Origin: an uncultured Collinsella sp.
GTDB taxonomy: Bacteria; Actinomycetota; Coriobacteriia; Coriobacteriales; Coriobacteriaceae
DNA length: 14,411 nt
Assembly: GCA_902465015.1 (NCBI GenBank)
Contig: CABQLK010000048.1
Coordinates: forward strand, 1-14,411
Reading direction: 5' to 3'
The position numbers were made by a program, and so were the translations under genes. The notes beneath the pieces were generated by a model. It worked only from the letters and a program-made list of their open reading frames with translations. It had not been told where the DNA came from and did not search any database. Position 1 is the stretch's first letter, and each line of letters begins with the position of its first letter. Positions 1 through 6,675 of this stretch are shown one piece after another.

Positions 1-68
1 CCTTGGCAGCGTAAGAAGTAGGTAAAGATACCGTTCACGCGATACGTCCGTGCCAGCGGTCGACTAAA

Positions 69-101
69 TTGAGACAATAGTGAAAAGTGTTAGGCTACCG
101 T
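69..101 (+). promoter_or_regulatory. possible ppk promoter
   Basis: TTGAGA at 69-74 is followed after 16 bases by TAGGCT at 91-96; an overlapping TACCGT lies at 96-101. Both fit a loose TAnnnT -10 pattern. A start of transcription near 103-108 would leave the upstream GTG at 87 outside the mRNA, which is one reason for preferring a later ppk start. The match is weak and based only on inspection. Confidence 0.25.
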
Positions 102-125
102 CCTCTGTGGGGACTGAACGGACAG

Positions 126-2528
126 ATGCATATGCCGAGCAAAATCGAAAAGAAGCAAGCCGCCGCAAAGCTGCGCAAACCGCCGCGCGACTTCTCGTAC
201 ACGCAAAACCGAGAGCTTAGCTGGCTGCGCTTTGACAACCGCGTGCTTGACGAAGCCTTCGATGAGACCGTTCCGCTGTTCGAGCGTCTAAAGTTCGTGT
301 CGATTTTCGAGTCCAACCTCGACGAGTTTCTCATGGTGCGCGTGGGCGGCCTGTCCGATCTGGCAGAGCTCAAAAAACAACCTGTCGACAACAAGAGCAA
401 TATGACCGCCTCCGAACAGGTCGATGCTGTCATGGCCGAAATGCCCGGGCTCCTTACCCGTTGGGAGTCCATCTTTAAGAGCATCGAGGGCAAGCTCGAC
501 ACCTTGGGCGTTCACCGCGCCCGCATCGATTCGCTTACGCCCGAGGAGCGCACCTTTGTAACCCGCTACTTCCAGGCCTACGTGTCGCCGGTCATCTCGC
601 CGCTGGTCATCGATCCTCGCCACCCCTTCCCCAACCTGCGCAATGGCGCGCTCTATCTGGCCTGTGGTCTGGACGGCGCCACCGACGAGGAGAGCCTGCT
701 GGGCCTTATCGAGATTCCCGCCTCGATGAACCGCGTGGTCGAGATCCCCGCGCCCACCGGCACCTACTCCTACATCTTGCTCGAGGACGTCATCCTCGCC
801 TGCCTGGACAGCTGCTTTGGCTCCTATAAGCCGCTGGATCGTGCGCTGATCCGCGTCACCCGCAACGCCGACATCGATCCGGACGGCGAGGGCGTCGAAG
901 AGGAAGAGGACTACCGCCAGCACATGAAGCGCATCCTCAAGAAGCGCCTGCGTCTGCAGCCGGTAGTGCTCGCGGTCTCGGGGTCGCTCGAGAAGGCAAC
1001 GCTCAAGACCATCCGCAAGGCGCTCGAGCTTTCGCGCCGCTCTGTCTTTACCTGCGATATCCCGCTCGACCTGGGCTACGTCTTTGGCATTGAGGGCAAG
1101 ATTCCCGAGCACCTGCGCAACGAGCTGCTCTTTACGCCGTTTAGGCCGCAGCCCAATCCCACCATCGACATGACCCGCTCCATCCGCGAGCAGGTGCTGC
1201 AGCACGACAAGCTGCTCTTTTATCCCTACGAGGCCATGAACCCCTTCCTGGATCTGGTGCACGAGGCCGCCTACGACCCCGAGTGCATCTCGCTGCGCAT
1301 CACGCTCTACCGCGTGGCCAAGCAGAGCCGCCTGTGCGAGTCGCTGATCGATGCTGCCGAGAACGGCAAAGAGGTCACGGTGCTCATGGAACTTCGTGCC
1401 CGCTTTGACGAGCAGAACAACATCGAGTGGGCCGAGCGCCTGGAAGAGGCCGGCTGCACCGTCATCTATGGTTCCGAGGGCTTTAAATGCCACTCAAAGA
1501 TCTGCCAGCTCACCTATCGCGAGGGCATGGCGCTAACGCGCCTCACGCTTTTGGGCACCGGCAACTTTAACGAGAAGACGGCCAAACTCTACAGCGACTT
1601 TATGCTCATGACAGCCCATCCCGGCATCGGCGAGGACGCCAACCTGTTCTTCCGCAATCTGTCGCTGGGCAACCTGCGCGGCGACTACCGCTTCCTGGGT
1701 GTGGCGCCCGTCGGACTGAAACCGCTCATCATGCGCGGGCTTGACCGCGAGATCCAGCGCGCCCTTGCCGGCGAGCCCGCCCGCGTGTTCTTTAAGCTCA
1801 ACTCGCTGACCGACCGCGAGGTTATCGACAAGATCGCCGAGGCATCGTGTGCCGGCGTGCGCGTAGACATGATCATCCGCGGCATCTCGTGCCTCAAGCC
1901 CGGTGTTCCGGGCAAGACCGAGAACGTGCATGTCCGCTCCATCGTCGGACGCTTTTTGGAGCACGCGCGCGTCTATGCTTTCGGCGTGGACTCGGACATG
2001 ATTTACCTGAGCTCGGCAGACATGATGACGCGCAACACCGAGCACCGCGTGGAGATTGCCTTCCCCGTGCTCGACCCCACCTGCCGCGCCCTAGTGCACG
2101 AGTACATGGGCATGCAGCTGCGCGACAACGTGAAGGCCCGCAGCCTCACGAGCGACGGCACCTGGGTCCCCGTGGAGCGTGCAGAGGGTGAGAAACCCTT
2201 CAACTCGCAGGAAGCCCTGCTGGAGCGTGCCTATCGCAACGCCGAGACCGCCGCCGAGGCAAAGCCCGCCCCCGCCCCTGCTCCTGAGCCGCAGCCGGCC
2301 ACGCCCGAGGTTCAGAAGGTCCAGGCGACCGTCATTGAGCCCGAGCCTGCACCTGCACCTCAGCCCGAGCCGCAGGTCACCAAGCCCGCACCCGAGACGA
2401 GTGCCCGTCGCGATAAGCCCGCCGGCAAGACCAAGGTCATCGAGCGCCATCGCCCCGGTCGCGTGCGCATGGGTCTGGGCCTGATCGGCCTGGGTCTTAA
2501 GACGCTCATTACCGGCAAGACGAAATAG
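126..2528 (+). CDS. ppk1: polyphosphate kinase (PPK1)
   Basis: PPK1 reversibly moves the terminal phosphate of ATP onto inorganic polyphosphate. Numbering here is from an in-frame GTG at 87 (813 codons). The N-terminal domain is typical (NRELSWLRFDNRVLDEA at 41-57, then the SIFESNLDEFLMVRV segment). The two phospholipase-D-like catalytic domains carry His469 in KCHSK, expected to be the phosphorylated histidine, and His626 in GRFLEHARVY. Residues from about 725 to 813 extend beyond the usual PPK1 C-terminus: a Pro/Ala/Glu-rich linker, then a basic stretch and a short Gly/Leu-rich segment ending in KTLITGKTK. The start is uncertain: I chose ATG 126 (ATG 132 is also possible) because the GTG-encoded residues do not look conserved and may precede the transcription start. 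No strong ribosome binding site separates the options. A terminator follows directly. Family assignment is very secure. Confidence 0.96.
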   Translation: MHMPSKIEKKQAAAKLRKPPRDFSYTQNRELSWLRFDNRVLDEAFDETVPLFERLKFVSIFESNLDEFLMVRVGGLSDLAELKKQPVDNKSNMTASEQVDAVMAEMPGLLTRWESIFKSIEGKLDTLGVHRARIDSLTPEERTFVTRYFQAYVSPVISPLVIDPRHPFPNLRNGALYLACGLDGATDEESLLGLIEIPASMNRVVEIPAPTGTYSYILLEDVILACLDSCFGSYKPLDRALIRVTRNADIDPDGEGVEEEEDYRQHMKRILKKRLRLQPVVLAVSGSLEKATLKTIRKALELSRRSVFTCDIPLDLGYVFGIEGKIPEHLRNELLFTPFRPQPNPTIDMTRSIREQVLQHDKLLFYPYEAMNPFLDLVHEAAYDPECISLRITLYRVAKQSRLCESLIDAAENGKEVTVLMELRARFDEQNNIEWAERLEEAGCTVIYGSEGFKCHSKICQLTYREGMALTRLTLLGTGNFNEKTAKLYSDFMLMTAHPGIGEDANLFFRNLSLGNLRGDYRFLGVAPVGLKPLIMRGLDREIQRALAGEPARVFFKLNSLTDREVIDKIAEASCAGVRVDMIIRGISCLKPGVPGKTENVHVRSIVGRFLEHARVYAFGVDSDMIYLSSADMMTRNTEHRVEIAFPVLDPTCRALVHEYMGMQLRDNVKARSLTSDGTWVPVERAEGEKPFNSQEALLERAYRNAETAAEAKPAPAPAPEPQPATPEVQKVQATVIEPEPAPAPQPEPQVTKPAPETSARRDKPAGKTKVIERHRPGRVRMGLGLIGLGLKTLITGKTK

Positions 2529-2530
2529 TC

Positions 2531-2555
2531 GTTTGTAGAAGCAGTTTGTAGAAGC
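2531..2555. repeat. short tandem duplication after ppk
   Basis: The 12-base unit GTTTGTAGAAGC occurs at 2531-2542 and again at 2544-2555, a period of 13. It sits between the ppk stop codon and its terminator and looks like a local replication slippage product. No function is evident. Confidence 0.6.
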
Positions 2556-2596
2556 GCCCCGCATTTGAGGAAAGCCTCGGATGCGGGGCGCTTTTC
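2553..2596 (+). terminator. intrinsic terminator of ppk1
   Basis: A perfect 12-bp stem (AGCGCCCCGCAT at 2553-2564 with its complement at 2581-2592) is extended inside by GAGG (2567-2570) and CCTC (2575-2578) around an AAAG loop. TTTT at 2593-2596 follows. It lies 25 bases after the ppk stop and separates ppk from the methyltransferase gene. Confidence 0.88.
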
Positions 2597-2641
2597 CCTG
2601 CTACCATGGTGCGAACAACAACGCGAATGACAGGCAGGAAT

Positions 2642-3955
2642 ATGAAGCTCACTATAGAATCGATGACCTACGGCGCCGACGGGCTGGCGCACGCCGACAA
2701 CGGCAAGGCCGTCTTTGTGCAGGGCGCCGTGGCAGGCGACACCGTCGAGGCCGAGGTCGTACAGGACGGCAAGTCGTTCATGCGTGCCCGCACCACCGAG
2801 ATTCTGGAGCCAAGCCCCGATCGCATTCAGTCTCCCTGCCCCTTCGTGGGCATCTGCGGCGGCTGCTCGTGGGGCAATCTCTCACGCACGGCACAGCTCG
2901 CCGCCAAGGAGCAAAACCTGCGCTCCACGCTCGAGCGCATCGGCAAGTTCGCTCCTGAGCTGGCAGATGAGTTGGTACAGCCCATCTGCCACACCAAGGA
3001 CGACTGGGGCTACCGCAATAAAATCGAGCTCGAACCGACCGTCGTCAACGGTCGCGTGCGCCTTGGCATGCACGGTGTCGACCCCAGCAAAATCGTGACC
3101 GTCGATATGTGTCCGCTGTTCGATAAGCGCTTCCCGAAGGCACTCAAATCGGTCGTCGGCGCACTCAACTATCTAAGCGGCAGCCATGACTTGGGGCTCG
3201 AACGCGTGGGCATTCGCGCATCGCGCCGCACCAAGGCACTCGAGGTCGCACTCTGGACGCCCACAGGCTCTTTTCCGCGCTCGCAGGTCTCCCGCGTGCT
3301 GGCGGACGCCGCTCATCCTACGAGCATCGTACGCGTGATGAGCAAGGGCGAAAAGAAGGCCCGCCGTGTCTCCAAGGTCGAAATGCTCGCCGGAGAGGGC
3401 TCATGGACCGAGAATATCGCCGAGGATCAGATGCGCTTGTCTGCCCCGTCTTTTTTCCAGGTCAACACCAAGGGTGCCGAGATTTTGATCGATCTTGTCA
3501 TGGAAGCGCTCGACCCGCAGGAAGACGAGCTTGCCGTGGACCTGTACTGCGGTGCCGGCACCTTTACCCTGCCGCTCGCCCGCCGCTGCGACTTTGTCGC
3601 TGCCGTCGAGGCCTACGGCCCCGCCGTGCGCGATCTACGCCGTAACCTGGAAATCAACAAGCTTGATAACGTCGACGTCATTGGCGGAGACGCGGTGCGC
3701 GAGTTCCCCGACCAGGATGCCGACATCTTGGTGGTCGACCCGCCGCGCGCAGGCCTCGCCCCCGAGGCGATCGGCCTTATCGCCAGCACGAGTGCCCGCG
3801 ATGTCGCCTACGTGAGCTGCGACCCGGCCACCCTGGCGCGCGATCTCAAACGCTTTGTCGAAGAAGGCACCTTCTCCCCCGTAAAGATCACGCCAGTCGA
3901 CCTGTTCCCACAAACCTTCCACTGCGAGACCGTCGTCCACCTTAGGCGCAACTAG
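2642..3955 (+). CDS. rlmD: 23S rRNA (uracil-C5) methyltransferase, TrmA/RlmC/RlmD family
   Basis: SAM-dependent enzyme that makes 5-methyluridine in RNA, most likely 23S rRNA. In 437-residue numbering from ATG 2642, residues 1 to about 56 form a TRAM RNA-binding domain. Cys66, Cys72, Cys75 (CPFVGICGGC) and Cys157 (VDMCPLF) are the expected 4Fe-4S ligands. The catalytic domain shows FFQVN (271-275), the SAM motif DLYCGAGTF (300-308), VVDPPRAGL (364-372), the nucleophile Cys393 in YVSCDPATLA and the general base Glu429 in HCETV. ATG 2642 is preferred over ATG 2606 because GGCAGGA lies just upstream and the TRAM domain begins there. A possible -10 (TACCAT, 2602-2607) lies just past the ppk terminator. 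Whether the target is U1939 alone (RlmD), two sites (RlmCD type) or tRNA cannot be decided from sequence. No clear terminator was seen downstream. Confidence 0.92.
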   Translation: MKLTIESMTYGADGLAHADNGKAVFVQGAVAGDTVEAEVVQDGKSFMRARTTEILEPSPDRIQSPCPFVGICGGCSWGNLSRTAQLAAKEQNLRSTLERIGKFAPELADELVQPICHTKDDWGYRNKIELEPTVVNGRVRLGMHGVDPSKIVTVDMCPLFDKRFPKALKSVVGALNYLSGSHDLGLERVGIRASRRTKALEVALWTPTGSFPRSQVSRVLADAAHPTSIVRVMSKGEKKARRVSKVEMLAGEGSWTENIAEDQMRLSAPSFFQVNTKGAEILIDLVMEALDPQEDELAVDLYCGAGTFTLPLARRCDFVAAVEAYGPAVRDLRRNLEINKLDNVDVIGGDAVREFPDQDADILVVDPPRAGLAPEAIGLIASTSARDVAYVSCDPATLARDLKRFVEEGTFSPVKITPVDLFPQTFHCETVVHLRRN

Positions 3956-4060
3956 CCGCTTAATCATTGCTCAGAAAATCATTGGGAAATCGAGCGTGGC
4001 AAGCGGAGGTCTTCGGGGTATAAGACGGCTAATTGTATGCCGCCTATGAAAGGAACCCTC

Positions 4061-4603
4061 ATGCCCAGCGTTGCCGTTCTCGCCGCCGATGGCTTTGAAA
4101 CTATTGAATGCTTGACCATGGTCGATGTCATGCGTCGCGGCGGCGTGCGTGCCACGCTCGTCTCGATCATGCCCACGCGCGAGGTCGTAAGCTCGCTGCA
4201 AATCCCCGTGACCTGCGATGCGCTCTTTGATGAGATCAACTTTGACGAGTACGACTGCGTCGTGCTGCCCGGCGGCCTGCCCGGTGCCACCAACCTGCGC
4301 GCAGATCAGCGCGTCTGCGACGTGGTCTGCGAGTTCGCCGCAACCAAGCACGTCGCCGCCATCTGCGCCGCCCCGTTTATCCTGGGCGAGCTCGACCTGC
4401 TCGAGGGGCGCCATGCCACGTGCTTCCCTGGCTTTGAGAAAAGCTTCCCCGAAGGCGCCTATACCGGCGAGAAGGTCACGCAAGACGGCAACATCATCAC
4501 TGCCAGCGGCATGGCACAGTCCCTCCCCTTTGCATTGGAGCTGCTGCGCACGCTCGCCGGCGACAAGGCCGTCGAGAAGGTCGCCGAGGGCATCCAACTA
4601 TGA
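4061..4603 (+). CDS. DJ-1/PfpI (YajL-like) family protein
   Basis: A 180-residue protein of the DJ-1/ThiJ/PfpI superfamily, whose members include proposed deglycases, glyoxalases, chaperones and oxidative-stress proteins. Visible hallmarks are a Rossmann-like start (VAVLAADGFETIE) with Glu16 at the position of DJ-1 Glu18, the segment VDVMRRGG, VVLPGGLPGA (67-76), and the nucleophile elbow AAICAAP (99-105) with reactive Cys102. HATCFPGFE follows, as in the YajL/DJ-1 subgroup. ATG 4061 is chosen over in-frame ATGs at 4037 and 4046 because AGGA lies at a proper distance upstream and family members start here. The last codons overlap the maf start (ATGA), so the two are probably translationally coupled. 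The exact substrate is unknown. Confidence 0.9.
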   Translation: MPSVAVLAADGFETIECLTMVDVMRRGGVRATLVSIMPTREVVSSLQIPVTCDALFDEINFDEYDCVVLPGGLPGATNLRADQRVCDVVCEFAATKHVAAICAAPFILGELDLLEGRHATCFPGFEKSFPEGAYTGEKVTQDGNIITASGMAQSLPFALELLRTLAGDKAVEKVAEGIQL

Positions 4604-5181
4604 TTTTGGCTTCGCAATCGCCGCGCCGCATAGAGCTGATGCGCGAGGCAGGCTACAACATTCGCGTGATTCCCGCGGATATCGACGAAACGCCCTTTGA
4701 TGGCGAGGCCCCGCTCACGCTTGTCGAGCGCTTGGCACGCGCCAAGGCGGCTGCCGTTGCTGCCGAGTATGCCGAGCCCAATGAGCTGACGGTCGCGGCC
4801 GACACCATCGTCACCTTTGACGGCAAGATTCTGGGCAAGCCGGCAACCGAGGACGAGGCGCGCACTATGCTCCGTGAGCTTTCGGGCCGCACGCACCAGG
4901 TCGCAACCGGCGTCTGCATCGTTAAGGCAGGCGATACGGCCGCCCCGCATGCCGCCGAAAGCCTGTCCTTTGTCGATGTGACCGACGTGACGTTCTACGA
5001 GCTCACCGACGAGCAGATCGAGCACTACGTCGCCTCGGGTGAGCCCATGGACAAGGCCGGCGCCTACGGCATTCAGGGCACAGGAGGACGCATGCTCGTA
5101 CACGATATTTCGGGCGACTTCTATAACGTGGTGGGCCTACCCATCGCCCGCGTCGCGCGCGCGATTCAAAAACTCTCGTAA
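4600..5181 (+). CDS. maf: Maf nucleotide pyrophosphatase
   Basis: A 193-residue Maf/HAM1-fold protein. Family members hydrolyse non-canonical or canonical NTPs (dTTP/UTP, or m7GTP in the YceF branch) to NMP and pyrophosphate, and some arrest septum formation when overproduced. The signature LASQSPRR is at 3-10, the conserved VAADTIV at 65-71 with GKILGKPATEDEA following, DKAGAYGIQG at 151-160 and NVVGLP at 176-181. The length is normal. It starts inside the stop of the DJ-1 gene (ATGA overlap) and has no separate ribosome binding site of note, consistent with a two-gene operon. The DKAGAYGIQG and NVVGLP region fits the dTTP/UTP branch, but the branch assignment is an inference. Confidence 0.94.
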   Translation: MILASQSPRRIELMREAGYNIRVIPADIDETPFDGEAPLTLVERLARAKAAAVAAEYAEPNELTVAADTIVTFDGKILGKPATEDEARTMLRELSGRTHQVATGVCIVKAGDTAAPHAAESLSFVDVTDVTFYELTDEQIEHYVASGEPMDKAGAYGIQGTGGRMLVHDISGDFYNVVGLPIARVARAIQKLS

Positions 5182-5212
5182 TTGCATCTGGCGCTGGGTA
5201 TCCCCCGGCGCC

Positions 5213-5276
5213 TACAATTTTGGCGTACCGTACGGATCCCGACCGGGCACAAGGCGCGGCGGAAAACCGATAGGAG
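5213..5276 (+). promoter_or_regulatory. likely P1 peptidase promoter and RBS
   Basis: TACAAT at 5213-5218 is a good -10 hexamer, but no convincing -35 is seen at 16-18 bases upstream. AGGAG at 5272-5276 lies six bases before ATG 5283 and fixes that start. This suggests separate transcription from the maf unit. Confidence 0.45.
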
Positions 5277-5282
5277 TTAAAC

Positions 5283-6284
5283 ATGGATACACTGCTCGAG
5301 GCCATTGACGTCTGCGATGTCGATGGCTTTTGCTATGGCAACTATACGGACGAGGAGGCCGGCACCGGCTGCACCGTAATCGTGGCACCCGAGGGCGCCA
5401 CCGGCGGCGTTGACGTTCGCGGCGGTGCTCCAGCATCGCGCGAAACCGACCTGCTGCGACCCGAGAACACCGTCGACAAGGTCCACGCCGTCTGCCTTTC
5501 GGGTGGATCGGCCTTTGGCCTCGAGGCTGCAAGCGGCGTCGCTCGCGAGCTTGAGAGCCGCGGCATCGGCCTTCCCGTCGGCCCCACGCAGGTGCCTATC
5601 GTGTGCTCCAGCTGTATCTTCGACCTTGCCTTTGGCGACCCCACCGTGCGCCCCGACATTGAGGCCGGCATCGCCGCCGTGCGCGAAGCACTCGACCACA
5701 CCCCCACCAAGCTCGAGCAGGGCAACGTAGGCGCCGGCACGGGCGCCACCGTGGGTAAGCTCATGGGGCCCGCCACCTGCATGAAGGCCGGCCTTGGAGC
5801 TGCCGCCGTGGCACTCGGCCCCATCAAGGTGGGCGCCGTGGTCTCGGTCAACGCCTGCGGCAACGTTGTCGACCCCTTCACCGGCGAGTGGGTCGCCGGT
5901 ATGCGCGCCGCAGCCGATAGCGACCAGATCGTCGACATGGAACTCGCAGCCTTTGCCGCCGCCGGATCCATGCAGATGCCGCTCGACCGCACCAACACCA
6001 CCATCAGCTGCATCGTCACCAACGTGGAACTCACTAAGGCACAAGCCACCAAGGTCTCCCAGATGGCCGCAGACGCCTACGCACACGCCATCCGTCCCAC
6101 GCACACCACCAACGACGGCGACACCATCTACACCCTCGCCAGCGGCAAACTAGGCGCCCAAGCAAGCGCCGCCGTTCCCCTAGACCTGCTGGGCATGCTC
6201 GCTGTAAGGGCCCTGGAAACCGCCATCGTGAACGGAGCCAAAACTGCCAAAACCTCCCACGGCGTCCCCGGAGCCGCAAAGTAA
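5283..6284 (+). CDS. P1 family peptidase (DmpA/S58, Ntn-hydrolase-like)
   Basis: A 333-residue protein of MEROPS family S58 (DmpA aminopeptidase, BapA, ThnT). These enzymes cleave themselves once to expose an N-terminal Ser or Thr nucleophile. Seen here are CLSGGSAFGLEAA (71-83), EQGNVGAGTGATVGKLMG (145-162), VGAVVSVNACGNVVDP (183-198) and the segment from 237 on. In that last segment Asn238-Thr239 matches the Asn/Thr cleavage position known from ThnT, making Thr239 the probable nucleophile. THTTNDGDTIYTL (274-286) is the conserved C-terminal block. There is no signal peptide, so it is probably cytoplasmic. AGGAG upstream supports the start. The natural substrate is unknown: family members take short peptides with small or D/beta-amino-acid N-termini. 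It ends next to the hairpin elements. Confidence 0.9.
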   Translation: MDTLLEAIDVCDVDGFCYGNYTDEEAGTGCTVIVAPEGATGGVDVRGGAPASRETDLLRPENTVDKVHAVCLSGGSAFGLEAASGVARELESRGIGLPVGPTQVPIVCSSCIFDLAFGDPTVRPDIEAGIAAVREALDHTPTKLEQGNVGAGTGATVGKLMGPATCMKAGLGAAAVALGPIKVGAVVSVNACGNVVDPFTGEWVAGMRAAADSDQIVDMELAAFAAAGSMQMPLDRTNTTISCIVTNVELTKAQATKVSQMAADAYAHAIRPTHTTNDGDTIYTLASGKLGAQASAAVPLDLLGMLAVRALETAIVNGAKTAKTSHGVPGAAK

Positions 6285-6296
6285 ACTAGGTCGTCC

Positions 6297-6421
6297 GGTT
6301 GCCCGGCGGGGCTTGGTTATGTTTGCTGCTCTACAGTTCTGGCTCGCACGAAGAGCACATTAAGTGCTCTTCGGCTCGTGCGGAACTCGCGACAAACATA
6401 ACCAAGCCCCACCGGGCAACC
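6297..6421 (+). repeat. nested hairpin element, copy 1
   Basis: Outer arms 6297-6325 and 6393-6421 are 29-base inverted repeats with one mismatch (C6307 against A6411, which becomes a G-U pair in - strand RNA). Inside, AGTTC (6335-6339) pairs GAACT (6383-6387), CGCAC (6345-6349) pairs GTGCG (6378-6382), and GAAGAGCAC (6350-6358) pairs GTGCTCTTC (6364-6372) around an ATTAA loop. Five-base bulges lie at 6340-6344 and 6373-6377. The segment from GTTTGCT (6321) to CAAAC (6397) is homologous to copy 2 on the other strand. It lies just after the P1 peptidase gene and may help terminate its transcript, though there is no U-tract. Confidence 0.85.
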
Positions 6422-6470
6422 TACCAACCAGATTCTTTTCAGCCCAGGCCCCTGTGTACCGCGCGTCGAT

Positions 6471-6675
6471 GATCTTCAAATTCAAATAACCTGACAATCG
6501 ATTCTTATTGCAGAGGCCCCTTGGTCTTTAGTTTGATACAAGTTCCGCACGAGCCGGAAAGCACTTAATGTGCTTTCCGTGCGAGCAGGACTGTTCGCAG
6601 TAGCAAACTAAAGGCCAAGGGGCCCAGTCAACCTATCAGCAGCGATTACTCAGCAGCTAGTTGAATTTGAAGATC
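6471..6675. repeat. large quasi-palindrome spanning copy 2 and the glycosyltransferase 3' end
   Basis: GATCTTCAAATTCAA at 6471-6485 is an exact inverted copy of 6661-6675, which encodes the last residues (KIFKFN end) of the glycosyltransferase gene. Between these outer 15-bp arms and copy 2, the two flanks still show imperfect complementarity (for example CTGACAATCG on the left against CTGAGTAATCG on the complement of the right). About 205 bp could therefore form one interrupted palindrome. Confidence 0.7.
6515..6624 (-). repeat. nested hairpin element, copy 2 (inverted)
   Basis: Outer arms 6515-6535 and 6604-6624 are 21-base inverted repeats with one G-T mismatch (T6525/G6614). The inner stems are AGTTC (6541-6545) with GGACT (6588-6592), CGCAC (6546-6550) with GTGCG (6579-6583), and GGAAAGCAC (6556-6564) with GTGCTTTCC (6570-6578) around TTAAT. 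Read on the - strand, the core aligns with copy 1 with the same bulges. The inner stem differs by two compensated base pairs. It lies in the convergent space after the glycosyltransferase gene and may act in termination. The rest of the 6285-6656 interval shows no coding sequence. Confidence 0.85.

Noticed and set aside
1..86. 3' end of an upstream gene
   Set aside because: All three + frames hit stops within about 25 bases and nothing recognisable is encoded, so it cannot be supported.
288..1493. 401-codon - strand frame opposite ppk
   Set aside because: It is antisense to a strongly conserved gene and has no motif of its own.
6297..6624. CRISPR array or tRNA in the convergent gap
   Set aside because: There are only two units, they are inverted rather than direct, there is no spacer periodicity, and no cloverleaf was found. 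The hairpin element explanation fits better.
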